From Streptomyces sp. NBC_00425 (GTDB taxonomy: Bacteria; Actinomycetota; Actinomycetes; Streptomycetales; Streptomycetaceae): a stretch of DNA of 64,000 bases. The notes under the pieces are model-generated. The model saw only the letters and a program-made list of their open reading frames with translations, did not search any database and had not been told where the DNA came from. How positions within the stretch are numbered: position 1 is the first letter of the stretch; each line of letters starts with the position of its first letter. A program made the position numbers and the translations under genes. This document shows positions 54,349 through 61,844 of this stretch, in pieces. The DNA lies in the NCBI RefSeq assembly GCF_036030735.1, contig NZ_CP107928.1:806001-870000 (forward strand). Direction: 5' to 3'.

Positions 54349-55620
54349 ATGAACCAGCCCACCGAGCCCGCGTCACCGCAGCTGCAGCGGCGACTCGGCG
54401 TCGCGGACGCCGTACTCGTCGGACTGGGCTCGATGATCGGCGCGGGCATCTTCGCGGCGCTTGCCCCGGCCGCCCGCGCGGCCGGTTCCGGGCTGCTGGT
54501 CGCTCTGGCGGTGGCCGCGGTGGTGGCGTACTGCAACGCCACGTCCTCCGCCCGGCTGGCCGCCCGCTACCCGGCCTCCGGCGGCACGTACGTCTACGGC
54601 CGCGAGCGCCTGGGCGACGTCTGGGGCTACCTGGCGGGCTGGGCCTTCGTGGTCGGCAAGACCGCCTCGTGTGCGGCGATGGCGCTGACCGTCGGCTCGT
54701 ACGTGTGGCCCGATCACGCCCACGCGGTGGCGGTCGCCGCGGTGGTGGCGCTCACCGCCGTGAACTACGCCGGGATCCAGAAGTCCGCATGGCTGACCCG
54801 GGCCGTCGTCGCCGTCGTGCTGGCGGTGCTGGCGGCGGTCGTGGTCGCCTGCCTCACCTCGTCTGCGGCGGACGCGGGCCGGCTGGACGTAGGCTCCGAC
54901 GTCACTGTCACCGGCGTACTGCAGGCCGCGGGCCTGCTGTTCTTCGCCTTCGCCGGGTACGCCCGCATCGCCACGCTCGGCGAGGAGGTCCGCGATCCCG
55001 CGCGCACCATCCCCCGCGCCGTCCCGCTCGCTCTCGGCATCACACTGGTCGTCTACGCGGTCGTGGCGGTCGCCGTCCTGACGGTGCTCGGCCCCCGCGG
55101 GCTGGGCGAGGCGGCCGCGCCGCTCTCGGACGCGGTGCGGACGGCCGGGACGGACCGGCTGGCGCCCGTCGTCCGGGGCGGGGCGGCCGTCGCCGCGCTC
55201 GGCTCCCTGCTCGCCCTGATCCTGGGTGTCTCCCGCACCACTCTGGCGATGGCCCGCGACCGGCACCTGCCCCATGTCCTGGCCGCGGTTCATCCCCGCT
55301 TCCAGGTGCCGCACCGCGCCGAACTGGTGGTGGGCGCCGTCGTCGTGACGCTGGCCGCCACCACCGACGTACGCGGCGCGATCGGCTTCTCCTCCTTCGG
55401 CGTCCTCGTGTACTACGCCGTCGCCAACGCCTCCGCCTGGACGCTCACACCGGACGAGAACCGCCCTCCCCGCATCGTCCCCGCGGCCGGCCTGGCGGGC
55501 TGTCTGCTGCTGGCCTTCACCCTGCCCGCCGCGTCCGTCGCGTGGGGCAGCACGGTCCTCGCCGCAGGCATCGCCGCCTACGGAACACGCCGGGCCGTCA
55601 CCGCCCGTCGGGCGTCCTGA
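54349..55620 (+). CDS. APC-superfamily amino-acid/cation permease
   Basis: 423 residues from ATG 54349, with GGAGG upstream. About twelve helices are predicted. The GSMIGAGIFAALAP motif at helix 1 and the GYARIATLGEEVRDPARTIP motif after helix 6 are diagnostic of the APC family. It shares its control region with the ArsR-ArsC fusion, so it may export or import an arsenical or thiol-related amino acid; this is inference. No ArsB, Acr3 or ArsA gene is visible nearby. Confidence 0.8.
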   Translation: MNQPTEPASPQLQRRLGVADAVLVGLGSMIGAGIFAALAPAARAAGSGLLVALAVAAVVAYCNATSSARLAARYPASGGTYVYGRERLGDVWGYLAGWAFVVGKTASCAAMALTVGSYVWPDHAHAVAVAAVVALTAVNYAGIQKSAWLTRAVVAVVLAVLAAVVVACLTSSAADAGRLDVGSDVTVTGVLQAAGLLFFAFAGYARIATLGEEVRDPARTIPRAVPLALGITLVVYAVVAVAVLTVLGPRGLGEAAAPLSDAVRTAGTDRLAPVVRGGAAVAALGSLLALILGVSRTTLAMARDRHLPHVLAAVHPRFQVPHRAELVVGAVVVTLAATTDVRGAIGFSSFGVLVYYAVANASAWTLTPDENRPPRIVPAAGLAGCLLLAFTLPAASVAWGSTVLAAGIAAYGTRRAVTARRAS

Positions 55621-55639
55621 ACCGCTGCCCAGGTGCTGC

Positions 55640-55793
55640 ACCAGCCCCTGCCCAGGGGCTGAACCGGATCGGGCAGCGTCCACTCGGGGCAGGTCGGCGC
55701 CCGCACGTCGAGGCCGGGCGCGGCGGCGACCGCGGCGCGGAAGGCGGTCGACCGTTCGTCGACAGCTCCCCGGGCCGACCGATGCCGCCCCAT
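55640..55793 (-). pseudogene. Maleylpyruvate-isomerase/DinB-type N-terminal remnant
   Basis: The minus-strand frame from ATG 55793 reads STAFRAAVAAAPGLDVRAPT followed by CPEWTL, the N-terminal signature of mycothiol-dependent maleylpyruvate isomerase family proteins. It soon degenerates and runs into the permease 3' end. It is truncated and probably non-functional. No gene is seen in 55794-55931. Confidence 0.5.
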
Positions 55794-55931
55794 CCGGGTG
55801 CGGCTTGCTTGACCAGCCGGGTCGTCGCCCGCAGAGTCGAAAATGCGGCACCGCAGCACCGCCACACTCTGCCGACCGGCCGCCCAGCCAGGGGCGCCGG
55901 GCGGCCCTGACATCCGGGAGCGGTTGAACCG

Positions 55932-56576
55932 ATGGTCCTCGACCTGGTGGTGATCGGGACGGCCGTCACCCTTGGGCCGCTGCACAACAGCGCCTTCATC
56001 CTGCTGCTCTCCTCGCGGCGTGGCGTCCGTCAGGGGCTCGCGTTCCTGTTGTCGTGGCTGGCCAACCTGGTCGCGGTGATCGCCTGTGTGCTGCTGCTGA
56101 CCGGCGGCAAGCCCCCGGCCCGGCACAGCGCGCCCTCGACCGCCGTGCTCGCTGCGAAGGTCGCCCTCGGCCTGGCACTGGTGGTCTACGGCGCACACCG
56201 GCACCGCCGACCACCCCGCCCGCACGGCCCGCCACGCTGGACCGCCCGGATCGACAACGCGTCGCCGGCCACGGCAGCCGGCCTGGCATGGCTGCTGCAG
56301 CCCTGGGCACTGGTCGGCGCCGGCGCCGCGACGGCCGTCGACGCGAATCTCTCCACCCTCGCCGACTGGCTCGCGCTCACCGCCTACTGCCTGCTCGCCA
56401 CACTCAGCCTCATCGCCATGGAGATGTACGCGCTCTGGGCTCCCGCGGTCGCGAACGCCCGGTTGAACGCCCTGCGGAGCTGGCTCGCGCAACACCAGGA
56501 GCAGCTGGTCGTCACACTCGCCCTGCTGACGGGCCTGTGGCTGACGGCCAGGAGCATCGCCGAACTGGTCGCCTGA
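55932..56576 (+). CDS. GAP-family (SLP-addressing-like) membrane protein
   Basis: 214 residues. Six hydrophobic helices are seen, beginning LDLVVIGTAVTLGPLHNSAF and including WLANLVAVIACVLLL and MAWLLQPWALVGAGAA-like segments. The family resembles LysE-type transporters and the mycobacterial sulfolipid-addressing protein. Substrate unknown. It is a single gene between the permease and a small hydrophobic protein. Confidence 0.65.
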   Translation: MVLDLVVIGTAVTLGPLHNSAFILLLSSRRGVRQGLAFLLSWLANLVAVIACVLLLTGGKPPARHSAPSTAVLAAKVALGLALVVYGAHRHRRPPRPHGPPRWTARIDNASPATAAGLAWLLQPWALVGAGAATAVDANLSTLADWLALTAYCLLATLSLIAMEMYALWAPAVANARLNALRSWLAQHQEQLVVTLALLTGLWLTARSIAELVA

Positions 56577-56637
56577 CAGGGGCAGGTGATGCGCCCCGCC
56601 GACGACCCCTACGCTGATGGCACGAGGTCCGTGAAAC

Positions 56638-56678
56638 TTCACCTGGTTCCCGTGAGAGCGCTGAAGAAACCAGGTGAA
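56638..56678. repeat. Perfect 11-bp inverted repeat in leader of small hydrophobic gene
   Basis: TTCACCTGGTT at 56638-56648 pairs with AACCAGGTGAA at 56668-56678, with a 19-base loop. It lies 62 bases past the GAP-protein stop and 55 bases before the next start, so it could be a terminator, operator or leader hairpin. Confidence 0.6.
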
Positions 56679-56733
56679 TCGGCTGCGTGTTCTTCGATTC
56701 ACCGGGCACGAGGACCAACGGAGGTTGATAACT

Positions 56734-56904
56734 ATGGTTCCCCTGCTTCTCGTTCTTCTGCTGGCTCTGGTCCTCTTCGGTGCGGGTTTCGCCCTGAAGG
56801 CACTGTGGTGGATCGCCGTCATCGTGCTGGCGGTCTGGCTGCTCGGCTTCGTCATGCGCAGCGCCGACACCGGCGGCCGCAAGGGCCGCTGGTATCGCTG
56901 GTAG
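56734..56904 (+). CDS. Small hydrophobic protein
   Basis: 56 residues from ATG 56734, with GGAGG nine bases upstream. Two closely spaced membrane helices (about 2-17 and 19-38) are followed by a basic tail ending WYRW. This exact type of short hydrophobic protein (MVPLLLVLLLALVLFGAGF at the start) is common in streptomycetes, with no known function. Confidence 0.8.
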   Translation: MVPLLLVLLLALVLFGAGFALKALWWIAVIVLAVWLLGFVMRSADTGGRKGRWYRW

Positions 56905-57530
56905 TCCACCGCACCACCGTCGACCTGTGGGCTCCGGGAACACCCGGGGCCCACAGGCATGCCCGCACCGCTGACGGTCTGCGCGCTCCGACGTCACGGG
57001 GGCTGCCCGCCGCCGACAACCCGCTCGGTCTCGACACCCCGACCGTGCCGGCCGTCGGCCCGCTGCTGCGTGAACTGATCATCGCCTACACCCACGCGCC
57101 CGACGACGACAGCCCCGAACGGACCCGGTTGCGCGCGGTGCTGCTCGACCAGGTACGGGCCTCCCCGCAGGCGCCCCTGCATCTGCCCACACCTGCCGCA
57201 CCCCTGCTGCGCGCGCTGTGCGACATCCTGCCGGCGACCCGGCCGACCCCCGCACTCTCGCCGAGCCGGGCAGCCAGGTCGGCGCGAGCGACCGCACGCT
57301 GTCCCGGCTCTTCCGCGGCGACCCCGGCATGACGTTCCCCCAGTGGCGCACCCAGTTGCGGCTTCAGCACGCGCTGGTCCTGCTCGCCGGGAAGGAACCG
57401 GTGACCGCGGTGGCGCACCGGTGCGGCTGGTCCTCGGCCAGCGCCTTCATCGACGTCTTCCGTCGCACCTTCGACCACACACCGGGCTCCCGTCCGCCGG
57501 GCCGACCGTCACTGCCGCGCAACAGGCCGG
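56905..57530 (+). pseudogene. AraC-family regulator, deleted and frameshifted
   Basis: The first frame carries TVDLWAPGTPGAHRHARTA and then jumps to VGPLLRELIIAYTHAP, as if most of the cupin sensor domain had been deleted. Near 57225-57245 the homology changes frame to PADPRTLAE and continues SDRTLSRLFRGDPGMTF and VAHRCGWSSASAFIDVFRR, the two AraC helix-turn-helix motifs. It has one deletion plus one frameshift and no start codon, so it is inactive. Confidence 0.65.
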
Positions 57531-57570
57531 CGTCGTCAGGCCGCCGGCCGAGGAGCACGGGCCGCCTTCG

Positions 57571-58494
57571 TCAGTCCCGCACCTGGTGGTGCGGATCGCG
57601 GATGGCGTCGATGACGCGGGTCCAGTTGTCACCGCCGTGGCCGTCCTCGATCGCTCGCCGGTAGTGAGCCTGGACCGCCAGGGGAAGCGCGAGGTCGAGG
57701 CCGAGCGCCCTGCTGGTCTCGACGATGTGGTCCGATGTCGCGCCCATCATGGTGACCGTGCTCAGGTCACCGGGATGCTCCCCGGCGTCCAGCGCGGCTC
57801 CGGGCGCCGCTTCGCCGGCCCTGAGAACGGCGCCGATCGTGTCGGTGAACGACAACAGCTCCGGCAGTGCTTCCGCGGCCTTCGTTCCTGCGGTGCCCAG
57901 CATGGCGGTGGCGTGCATCAACGCGGACAACGTGGTGAGGAACACCGCGAGTTGGGCTTGGTACATCATCTGGGCGAGTCCCGGGTCCGCACCCAGGTAC
58001 CTCGCCGCGCCGAGCGGGGCCAACGCCGCCCTGTGACGCTCCATCACTTCGCCGGACCCGCTGTAGAAGACCGTGGCCGCGGCGGTGCCGACCATCGGTG
58101 CGGGGACCATGACACCGCCGGTGAGGAAGTCGGCGTGGTGACCCGCAGCCCAGGTCGCCGCCTTGCGGGTGCGGTCCGGTGTGTCCGAGCTCAGGTTGAC
58201 GAGTGTCCTGCCGGCGAGTGACGCGGCGGCGTCGTCGAGGATGTCGTACATCGCCCGGTAGTCGGTGAGACTGAGGATCACGAGGTCACTCGCTTCGAGC
58301 GCCTCGCCGGGTGTCGTGGCGGGTCTCGCGCCGTCGGCGACGACGCCGTCGGCCCGGCCGGGAGTGCGGTTCCAGACGGTGACCGGGTGGCCGGCGGCGA
58401 GGAGGGCGCGGGTCATGGCCTGGCCCATCGGGCCCAGTCCGATCACGGTGACAGCGCTGTTCTGCCTGGTGGGGTGGTGCTGTTGTGCGTTCAC
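57571..58494 (-). CDS. NAD(P)-dependent beta-hydroxyacid-dehydrogenase/imine-reductase-like protein
   Basis: 307 residues from GTG 58494; GGAGGG lies immediately before it, an unusually short spacing. The Rossmann motif VTVIGLGPMGQAMTRALLAAG and the VVLxLTD-type and FLTGGVMVPAPMVGT segments place it in the 6PGDH-like family, where the position of the usual catalytic Lys is altered as in imine reductases. It is divergent from an HxlR regulator across 84 bases. Substrate unknown. Confidence 0.75.
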   Translation of the reverse strand: MNAQQHHPTRQNSAVTVIGLGPMGQAMTRALLAAGHPVTVWNRTPGRADGVVADGARPATTPGEALEASDLVILSLTDYRAMYDILDDAAASLAGRTLVNLSSDTPDRTRKAATWAAGHHADFLTGGVMVPAPMVGTAAATVFYSGSGEVMERHRAALAPLGAARYLGADPGLAQMMYQAQLAVFLTTLSALMHATAMLGTAGTKAAEALPELLSFTDTIGAVLRAGEAAPGAALDAGEHPGDLSTVTMMGATSDHIVETSRALGLDLALPLAVQAHYRRAIEDGHGGDNWTRVIDAIRDPHHQVRD

Positions 58495-58513
58495 CCCTCC
58501 ATGCTCGGACAGC

Positions 58514-58554
58514 AGTACTAGGGTCGGAAGTACCCACTATTTTCTGCGGTACTT
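58514..58554. promoter_or_regulatory. HxlR-type operator cluster (three GTAC cores)
   Basis: AGTACT at 58514-58519, AAGTACC at 58528-58534 and GGTACTT at 58548-58554 lie in an A/T-rich divergent promoter region. The last two form a perfect 7-bp dyad with a 13-base spacer. HxlR regulators commonly bind such repeats. Confidence 0.55.
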
Positions 58555-58578
58555 ACCTTTTCGTAAGGGTGATCAGCG

Positions 58579-58950
58579 ATGGCCAGAACGCCGAGATCCG
58601 GGCCCTATGTCTGCGGTATCGACGCCGCGCTCGATGTGGTCAGCGGCAAGTGGAAGGGACTGATCCTGTGGGAACTCGACACCCATGGCGTACGGCGTTT
58701 CTCCGAACTCCGCCGCGCTCTGCACGGAGTGAGCGAGAAGATGCTGACGCAGCACCTGCGGGAGATGGAGCATGACGGACTCGTGCATCGAGAGGTCTAC
58801 GCCGAGGTCCCACCGAGGGTGGAGTACTCCCTGACCGAACACGGCCACACCCTCAACACAGCGCTCGAGCCGCTCGGCGCCTGGGGCGGTGAGCGGTTAC
58901 GTCGTGGGGGCTTCGAGGTGCTCGACGCAGTCGGGCCCCCGGGCGGCTGA
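58579..58950 (+). CDS. HxlR family transcriptional regulator
   Basis: 123 residues from ATG 58579. Signature HxlR winged helix: VCGIDAALDVVSGKWKGLIL at the start, EKMLTQHLREMEHDGLVHRE in the middle and PRVEYSLTEHGHTL at the wing. The conserved N-terminal Cys (residue 12) is present and is the redox sensor in many members. It probably represses the divergent dehydrogenase gene under non-inducing conditions. Confidence 0.85.
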   Translation: MARTPRSGPYVCGIDAALDVVSGKWKGLILWELDTHGVRRFSELRRALHGVSEKMLTQHLREMEHDGLVHREVYAEVPPRVEYSLTEHGHTLNTALEPLGAWGGERLRRGGFEVLDAVGPPGG

Positions 58951-59040
58951 GGACGCCGGACCGGGACGCCGGTCCGGACGAGCGAGCGGGCAGGCGGACG
59001 GTACGTGTCCTGGACGGCCTGATGTCCGCACAGCAGACCT

Positions 59041-59074
59041 TGCGGGGCGCGCCGGTCATGTGGCGTGCCCCGCA
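59041..59074. terminator. Bidirectional hairpin between HxlR and cysteine dioxygenase genes
   Basis: TGCGGGGCGCGCCG and TGGCGTGCCCCGCA pair at 12 of 14 positions around a six-base loop. It sits between two convergent genes and probably ends the biosynthetic operon. Confidence 0.7.
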
Positions 59075-59097
59075 AGGACGTTGTTCACGGCAAGGGG

Positions 59098-59601
59098 TCA
59101 GGCGGTCACCGGGCGCGGCCGGGTGCGCGTTTCGCAGTGGGGGGCGGTGTGCGCCGACATCTCGGTCAGACCCGGGTGGTAGACGTGCAGGCTCACCGCC
59201 GGCGTCAGCGCGTCGTTGACGACCTGGTGGACGTACCCGGGCGCGAAGACCCGCTGGGCGCCCGGCTCCAGCACATGCTTTCTTCTCCGCGTCCGCTCGG
59301 TGAGCGTGCCCTCCAGGATCGTCAGAACTCCGGACGAACGGCCGTGGTCGTGCAGCTCGCTGCCCTGCCCCGCAACCCAGGACAGCAGCCACACCTCGTA
59401 GCCGGGGCCGGTGCACAGCCGGTGGTACCAGCGCGTCGTGGCGTCGTACCGGACGAGGTGCTCCCACTGCGGGCGGTCGGCGGCGACGGAGCGGGCCAGG
59501 CCCGCGAACTCGGCGACGGTGGCCGGGTGTTCACGTGGGCGCTGCAGGAGATGCGGGACTTCCAGGATGTCGCCGGCGATCTGGAGGTCGCTGTCGCTCA
59601 C
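59098..59601 (-). CDS. Cysteine dioxygenase type I-like cupin
   Basis: 167 residues from GTG 59601. The cupin iron site H84-x-H86 and H125 is present (GSELHDHGRSSGV, then APGYVHQVVND), together with the substrate-binding RYDATTRWYHRL segment near residue 51. Members oxidise cysteine, or another thiol, to the sulfinate. The start overlaps the stop of a 67-residue ORF as GTGA. It is the last gene of the operon, next to a type II thioesterase and SufS-like enzyme. Confidence 0.8.
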   Translation of the reverse strand: MSDSDLQIAGDILEVPHLLQRPREHPATVAEFAGLARSVAADRPQWEHLVRYDATTRWYHRLCTGPGYEVWLLSWVAGQGSELHDHGRSSGVLTILEGTLTERTRRRKHVLEPGAQRVFAPGYVHQVVNDALTPAVSLHVYHPGLTEMSAHTAPHCETRTRPRPVTA

Positions 59602-59801
59602 GTACAGACCACCCGGCTTCCGGAGAGCCGGCGCACGGGGGATCCGGCAGTTGCCGCGGACTCCGGCGCCGGGGTCTCGGCGGTGCTGCCCGGCCGGCCG
59701 GCGACGGCGGGAGTGCGAGCGGTGGGCGGACCGTCCCGCCAGGTCACGAGGTGGGCGCAGCACCGGGGCAACGGCACGCCGGGGGTCTGTGATGCGTTCA
59801 T
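59598..59801 (-). CDS. 67-residue ORF preceding cysteine dioxygenase
   Basis: ATG 59801 has AAGGA six bases upstream, and the stop overlaps the next start (GTGA), so translation is likely. The peptide starts MNASQTPGVPLPRCCAHLV and is then Pro/Ala/Thr-rich, ending VVCT. Adjacent Cys codons near its start recall cysteine-responsive leader peptides, but this is inference. No family recognised. Confidence 0.45.
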   Translation of the reverse strand: MNASQTPGVPLPRCCAHLVTWRDGPPTARTPAVAGRPGSTAETPAPESAATAGSPVRRLSGSRVVCT

Positions 59802-59833
59802 CGCTGATCCTTACTTCGGGGAGTGCGACCGCT

Positions 59834-60583
59834 TCACGGGGTGCGGTCGAGAGCGGGCCGGGGCGTGCGGCACGACGACAGGTCCTGGAGCAGCGCCTCG
59901 TACCACAGGTCCGCGCCGTCGGGTCCGGTCAGGAAGTGCGCGGCCCGCAGGCTTCGCCACGAGAGGCGGTCGGTCTCGTCACGCCAGGCGAGCGCCGAGG
60001 ACGCCGGGATCACGGCGTCCTCGGTGCCGTGGTAGAGGAAGACCGGGCAGCGCAGACGGTCGTGGGTCTCGGGTCTGCGGTAGCTCTCGCTCGCGTGGAG
60101 TTCCGCCCGGATGGTGGGGAGGAACAGTTCGAGAAGTTCCTCCTCGTCCGTCAGGTCCGCGCTGAGCCCGCCGATGCCGGCAAGCTCGGAGAGCAGTTCC
60201 GTGTCGCCCAGCGAGCGCCAGTCGATCGGCGGCAGGGGGGTGGACGGCGCCCGCTGGCTCGCCGCGAACACGGCCTCCACCCGCTTCCCGGACGCCTCCA
60301 GTCGCGCGGCCATGTCGTACGCCACGAGCGCCCCGTAGCTGATCCCGACGAACGCCAGTCGCTCCGCGCGCGTGATCTCCGCGGACAGCGTGCGCATCGC
60401 GTACGCGCTCACGGAGGCGACGTCCGGGAGGGGCTCGTCGAAGAGGCGTCCCTCCCGGCCCGGCAGGTCGGGCAGGACCACCTCGACATCGTCCGGCAGG
60501 TCTTCCCGCCAGCTCCGGTAACGTCCCAGCCCACCGCCGGCGTGCGGGAAGCACACCAGGGTCAGGGTCCGCAGGCCGGACAT
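59834..60583 (-). CDS. Type II thioesterase
   Basis: 249 residues from ATG 60583, with AGGAGG seven bases upstream. Hallmarks of NRPS/PKS-associated type II thioesterases are the N-terminal LVCFPHAGGGLGRYRSW, the elbow GISYG with S82, GTEDAVIP (acid) and RAAHFLTGPDG (His). These enzymes release misprimed or stalled acyl groups from carrier proteins. Its presence is strong evidence of thiotemplated biosynthesis beyond the right edge of the window. Confidence 0.9.
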   Translation of the reverse strand: MSGLRTLTLVCFPHAGGGLGRYRSWREDLPDDVEVVLPDLPGREGRLFDEPLPDVASVSAYAMRTLSAEITRAERLAFVGISYGALVAYDMAARLEASGKRVEAVFAASQRAPSTPLPPIDWRSLGDTELLSELAGIGGLSADLTDEEELLELFLPTIRAELHASESYRRPETHDRLRCPVFLYHGTEDAVIPASSALAWRDETDRLSWRSLRAAHFLTGPDGADLWYEALLQDLSSCRTPRPALDRTP

Positions 60584-60611
60584 GTGCACACCTCCTGTCG
60601 ATCGGTGGTTC

Positions 60612-61844
60612 TCAGCGGCGTGAGGCGACGACCGCGGCCGGGCCTATCCAGGTCAGCAGTTCGTCCAGCGCCTCGTAGAGGGCCTCGATCTCGGAGACCT
60701 CGTTGTAGAGGTACGCGGAGACGCGGAGGATCTCTCCGCCGGCCAGGTCGGTGACCAGCGGCTGTGAGCACATGTGGCCGCTGCGCACCATGAAGCCGTA
60801 GGAGTCGCTCAGCATGCGGGCGACGTCGCCGGTGGGGACGCCCTGCTCGAGGCGCAGGCTCACGAGCGCGATCCGGTCGGTCAGGTCCGGCGGCCCGATC
60901 AGACGCACGCCGGGGCGGGTGAGCGCCCCGCCGACCAGGGCCGCGGCGAGTTCGCGTTCGCGGCGCCGCAGCGCCGGTGCGTCCAGGGACTCCAGGTAGC
61001 GGATCGCCGCGCCGGACCCGATGGCGGAGGCGATGGCGGGTGTGCCCGCTTCGAACTTGAAGGGGGTGCGCCGGTCCACGCTGCCGTCCAGATCGACCCA
61101 GTCGACCATGCCCCCGCCGACGGACAGGGGGCGCAGCCCGGCGAGGAGCCGGCTGCGACCGAAGAGGACGCCGACCCCGGTGGGGCCGAGCATCTTGTGC
61201 ATCGAGAAGGCCAGGAAGTCGACGTCCAGGTCGCGCACGTTGATGCGCTCGTGGGGCAGTGACTGCGCGGCGTCGAGGACGATGACCGCGTCGGTGGCCG
61301 AACGGATCTCGGCGATCAGCTCCGCCACCGGGTGGACGACGCCGGTGACGTTGGAGCAGTGGGTGAGCGCGACCACCTTCGGCCGGCCGCGCAGCAGTTC
61401 GCGGAAGTGGTCGCGGTCGAGCCTGCCGCAGGCGTCGACCCGGGTCAGCGCGAGGCGGCCGGCCCGCCGCCACGGCAGCGTCTGCGAGTGGTGCGCGTCC
61501 ATGCACCCCACGACGTAGGCGTCCGGTTCCAGGCCCAGTCCGTGGGCGACCAGGTTCAGGGCCTCGGTCGTGTTCCGGGTCAGTACCACCTCGTTGGCCG
61601 CGGCGCCGAGGTGAGCGGCGATCGCCACCCGGGAGGCCTCGTACGCGTCGGAGGCCTCCTCGGACAGCCGGTGCTTGCCGCGGTGGATGTTCGCGCCGTT
61701 GGTCTCGTAGTACTCGGTGATCGCCTCGATGACGGGCCGCGGCTTCAGGGTCGTGGCCGCGTTGTCCAGGTAGGAGATCGTCTGACCGTCGATCTTCCGC
61801 CGCAGGGCCGGAAAGTCGTCCCGGAGGTTGTCTCGAAGGGTCAT
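60612..61844 (-). CDS. SufS-like cysteine desulfurase (class V aminotransferase)
   Basis: 410 residues from ATG 61844, overlapping the upstream stop as ATGA. PLP fold-type I: SYLDNAATTLKPRPV at the N-terminus, the Asp of VIVLDAAQS, the Schiff-base K217 in FSMHKMLGPTG and the mobile-loop C359 in RSGHMCSQP, which in SufS accepts the persulfide. No SUF machinery is adjacent, so it probably serves secondary metabolism, for example supplying sulfur or acting on cysteine sulfinate. Compared with housekeeping SufS, its context is PaaK, TauD and thioesterase genes. Confidence 0.8.
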   Translation of the reverse strand: MTLRDNLRDDFPALRRKIDGQTISYLDNAATTLKPRPVIEAITEYYETNGANIHRGKHRLSEEASDAYEASRVAIAAHLGAAANEVVLTRNTTEALNLVAHGLGLEPDAYVVGCMDAHHSQTLPWRRAGRLALTRVDACGRLDRDHFRELLRGRPKVVALTHCSNVTGVVHPVAELIAEIRSATDAVIVLDAAQSLPHERINVRDLDVDFLAFSMHKMLGPTGVGVLFGRSRLLAGLRPLSVGGGMVDWVDLDGSVDRRTPFKFEAGTPAIASAIGSGAAIRYLESLDAPALRRRERELAAALVGGALTRPGVRLIGPPDLTDRIALVSLRLEQGVPTGDVARMLSDSYGFMVRSGHMCSQPLVTDLAGGEILRVSAYLYNEVSEIEALYEALDELLTWIGPAAVVASRR

